DNA from: Actinomycetota bacterium
Lineage (GTDB): Bacteria; Actinomycetota; Coriobacteriia; Coriobacteriales; RUG844
Length of the DNA stretch: 5,315 nucleotides
NCBI GenBank assembly: GCA_013335845.1
Contig: JAAXUU010000120.1
Coordinates: forward strand, 1 to 5,315
Direction: 5' to 3'
Under the pieces are notes generated by a model. It did not search any database, had not been told where the DNA came from, and was given only the letters and a program-made list of their open reading frames with translations. The first letter of the stretch is position 1. Each line of letters starts with the position of its first letter. The position numbers were made by a program, and so were the translations under genes. Shown here in pieces: positions 5,131 to 5,315 of the stretch.

Positions 5131-5181
5131 CCGATGAGCAAACCCGATGTGAGACCCGATTCGATAGTGAGCCGATGAGTG
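5131..5181. repeat. Degenerate short repeats downstream of the rtcB-like gene
   Basis: Four related blocks, CCGATGAG (5131-5138), CCCGATGTGAG (5143-5153), CCCGAT-TCGATAGTGAG (5155-5171) and CCGATGAGTG (5172-5181), share a CCGAT...GAG core with irregular spacing. They sit in the 201-base gap between the two - strand genes. No open frame, tRNA or hairpin with a T-run was recognised there. Confidence 0.45.
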
Positions 5182-5204
5182 CTTAGTACCCCTTGCTACG
5201 GCTA

Positions 5205-5315
5205 CTACCCTTTCACTACGCCGATCGTCTTCAAGCGATGTTTCGGCTCGATCAAGTCCAATTCGTTTTGGATGACGAAATCGATATCTTTGTAGGCGAA
5301 ACGAGCTTCTTCGCT
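5205..5315 (-). CDS. rtcB: RtcB-type RNA ligase, C-terminal end (5' part outside window)
   Basis: On the - strand the frame is open from the window edge for 36 residues to a TAG stop, followed at once by a second TAG. The peptide contains FAYKDIDFVIQNELDLIEP and ends KTIGVVKG. The pattern AYKDID-V---E-DL-E---L----V-KG is the typical C-terminus of RtcB, the GTP- and manganese-dependent ligase that joins RNA 3'-phosphate (or 2',3'-cyclic phosphate) to 5'-hydroxyl ends in RNA repair and tRNA healing. The C-terminal Lys-Gly is near invariant in the family. The catalytic His and Cys residues are outside the window, so activity cannot be judged. The next gene downstream has its own promoter. Confidence 0.8.
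   Translation of the reverse strand, partial: SEEARFAYKDIDFVIQNELDLIEPKHRLKTIGVVKG

Noticed and set aside
4906..5178. A 90-codon + strand open frame across the small membrane protein gene
   Set aside because: It is antisense to the better supported small gene and its promoter, has no ribosome binding site noticed, and shows no protein-like pattern.

Overview
This window holds nine protein genes, two of them cut by the window edges, in a chromosome of moderate GC content. Nothing seen is phage, plasmid, insertion sequence, CRISPR, tRNA or rRNA. Gene styles (Ser/Thr-rich lipoprotein linker, strong AGGAGG-type ribosome binding sites, LtaS-like sulfatase, paired universal stress proteins, Cys-rich DUF3795-type protein) fit a Gram-positive anaerobe. 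A member of the Coriobacteriia/Eggerthellaceae is my guess, but no marker gene in the window proves it.

Left half, all on the + strand: the C-terminal part of an LTA-synthase-like sulfatase (2-496); a stand-alone ATP-grasp ligase matching the C-terminal module of bifunctional GshF/GshAB (627-1616); a HAD-superfamily phosphatase (1694-2407); and a secreted single-domain rhodanese lipoprotein (2486-2950). The gaps are short (77-130 bases) and no convincing Rho-independent terminator was seen between them, so some may be co-transcribed. A candidate extended -10 promoter lies before the ATP-grasp gene.

Middle: a Cys-rich DUF3795-type protein with a C-terminal zinc ribbon (3063-3509) is on the - strand. 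It converges on the rhodanese gene across a hairpin and a 17-base tandem repeat, and diverges from a tandem pair of universal stress protein genes (3787-4206 and 4257-4673, + strand). Its promoter has a perfect TTGACA -35 box, and a perfect 8+8 inverted repeat overlaps the -10 box, which looks like a repressor operator.

Right end: a 12+12 perfect inverted repeat separates the stress protein pair from a 57-residue Cys/His-rich single-span membrane protein (4830-5003, - strand), which has its own good promoter and ribosome binding site. Beyond it, after about 200 bases with degenerate short repeats, is the C-terminal 36 residues of an RtcB-type RNA ligase (5205-5315, - strand).

How the genes work together: several are consistent with thiol/redox or stress physiology (glutathione-type ligase, rhodanese, Cys-rich metal-binding protein, stress proteins, small Cys protein), but the sequence alone does not show a shared pathway. 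No clearly new multi-gene system was found. The most interesting points are the complementary loss of nucleotide-binding residues in the two stress proteins, the operator-like dyad at the DUF3795 gene, the split GshF module and the small Cys/His membrane protein.
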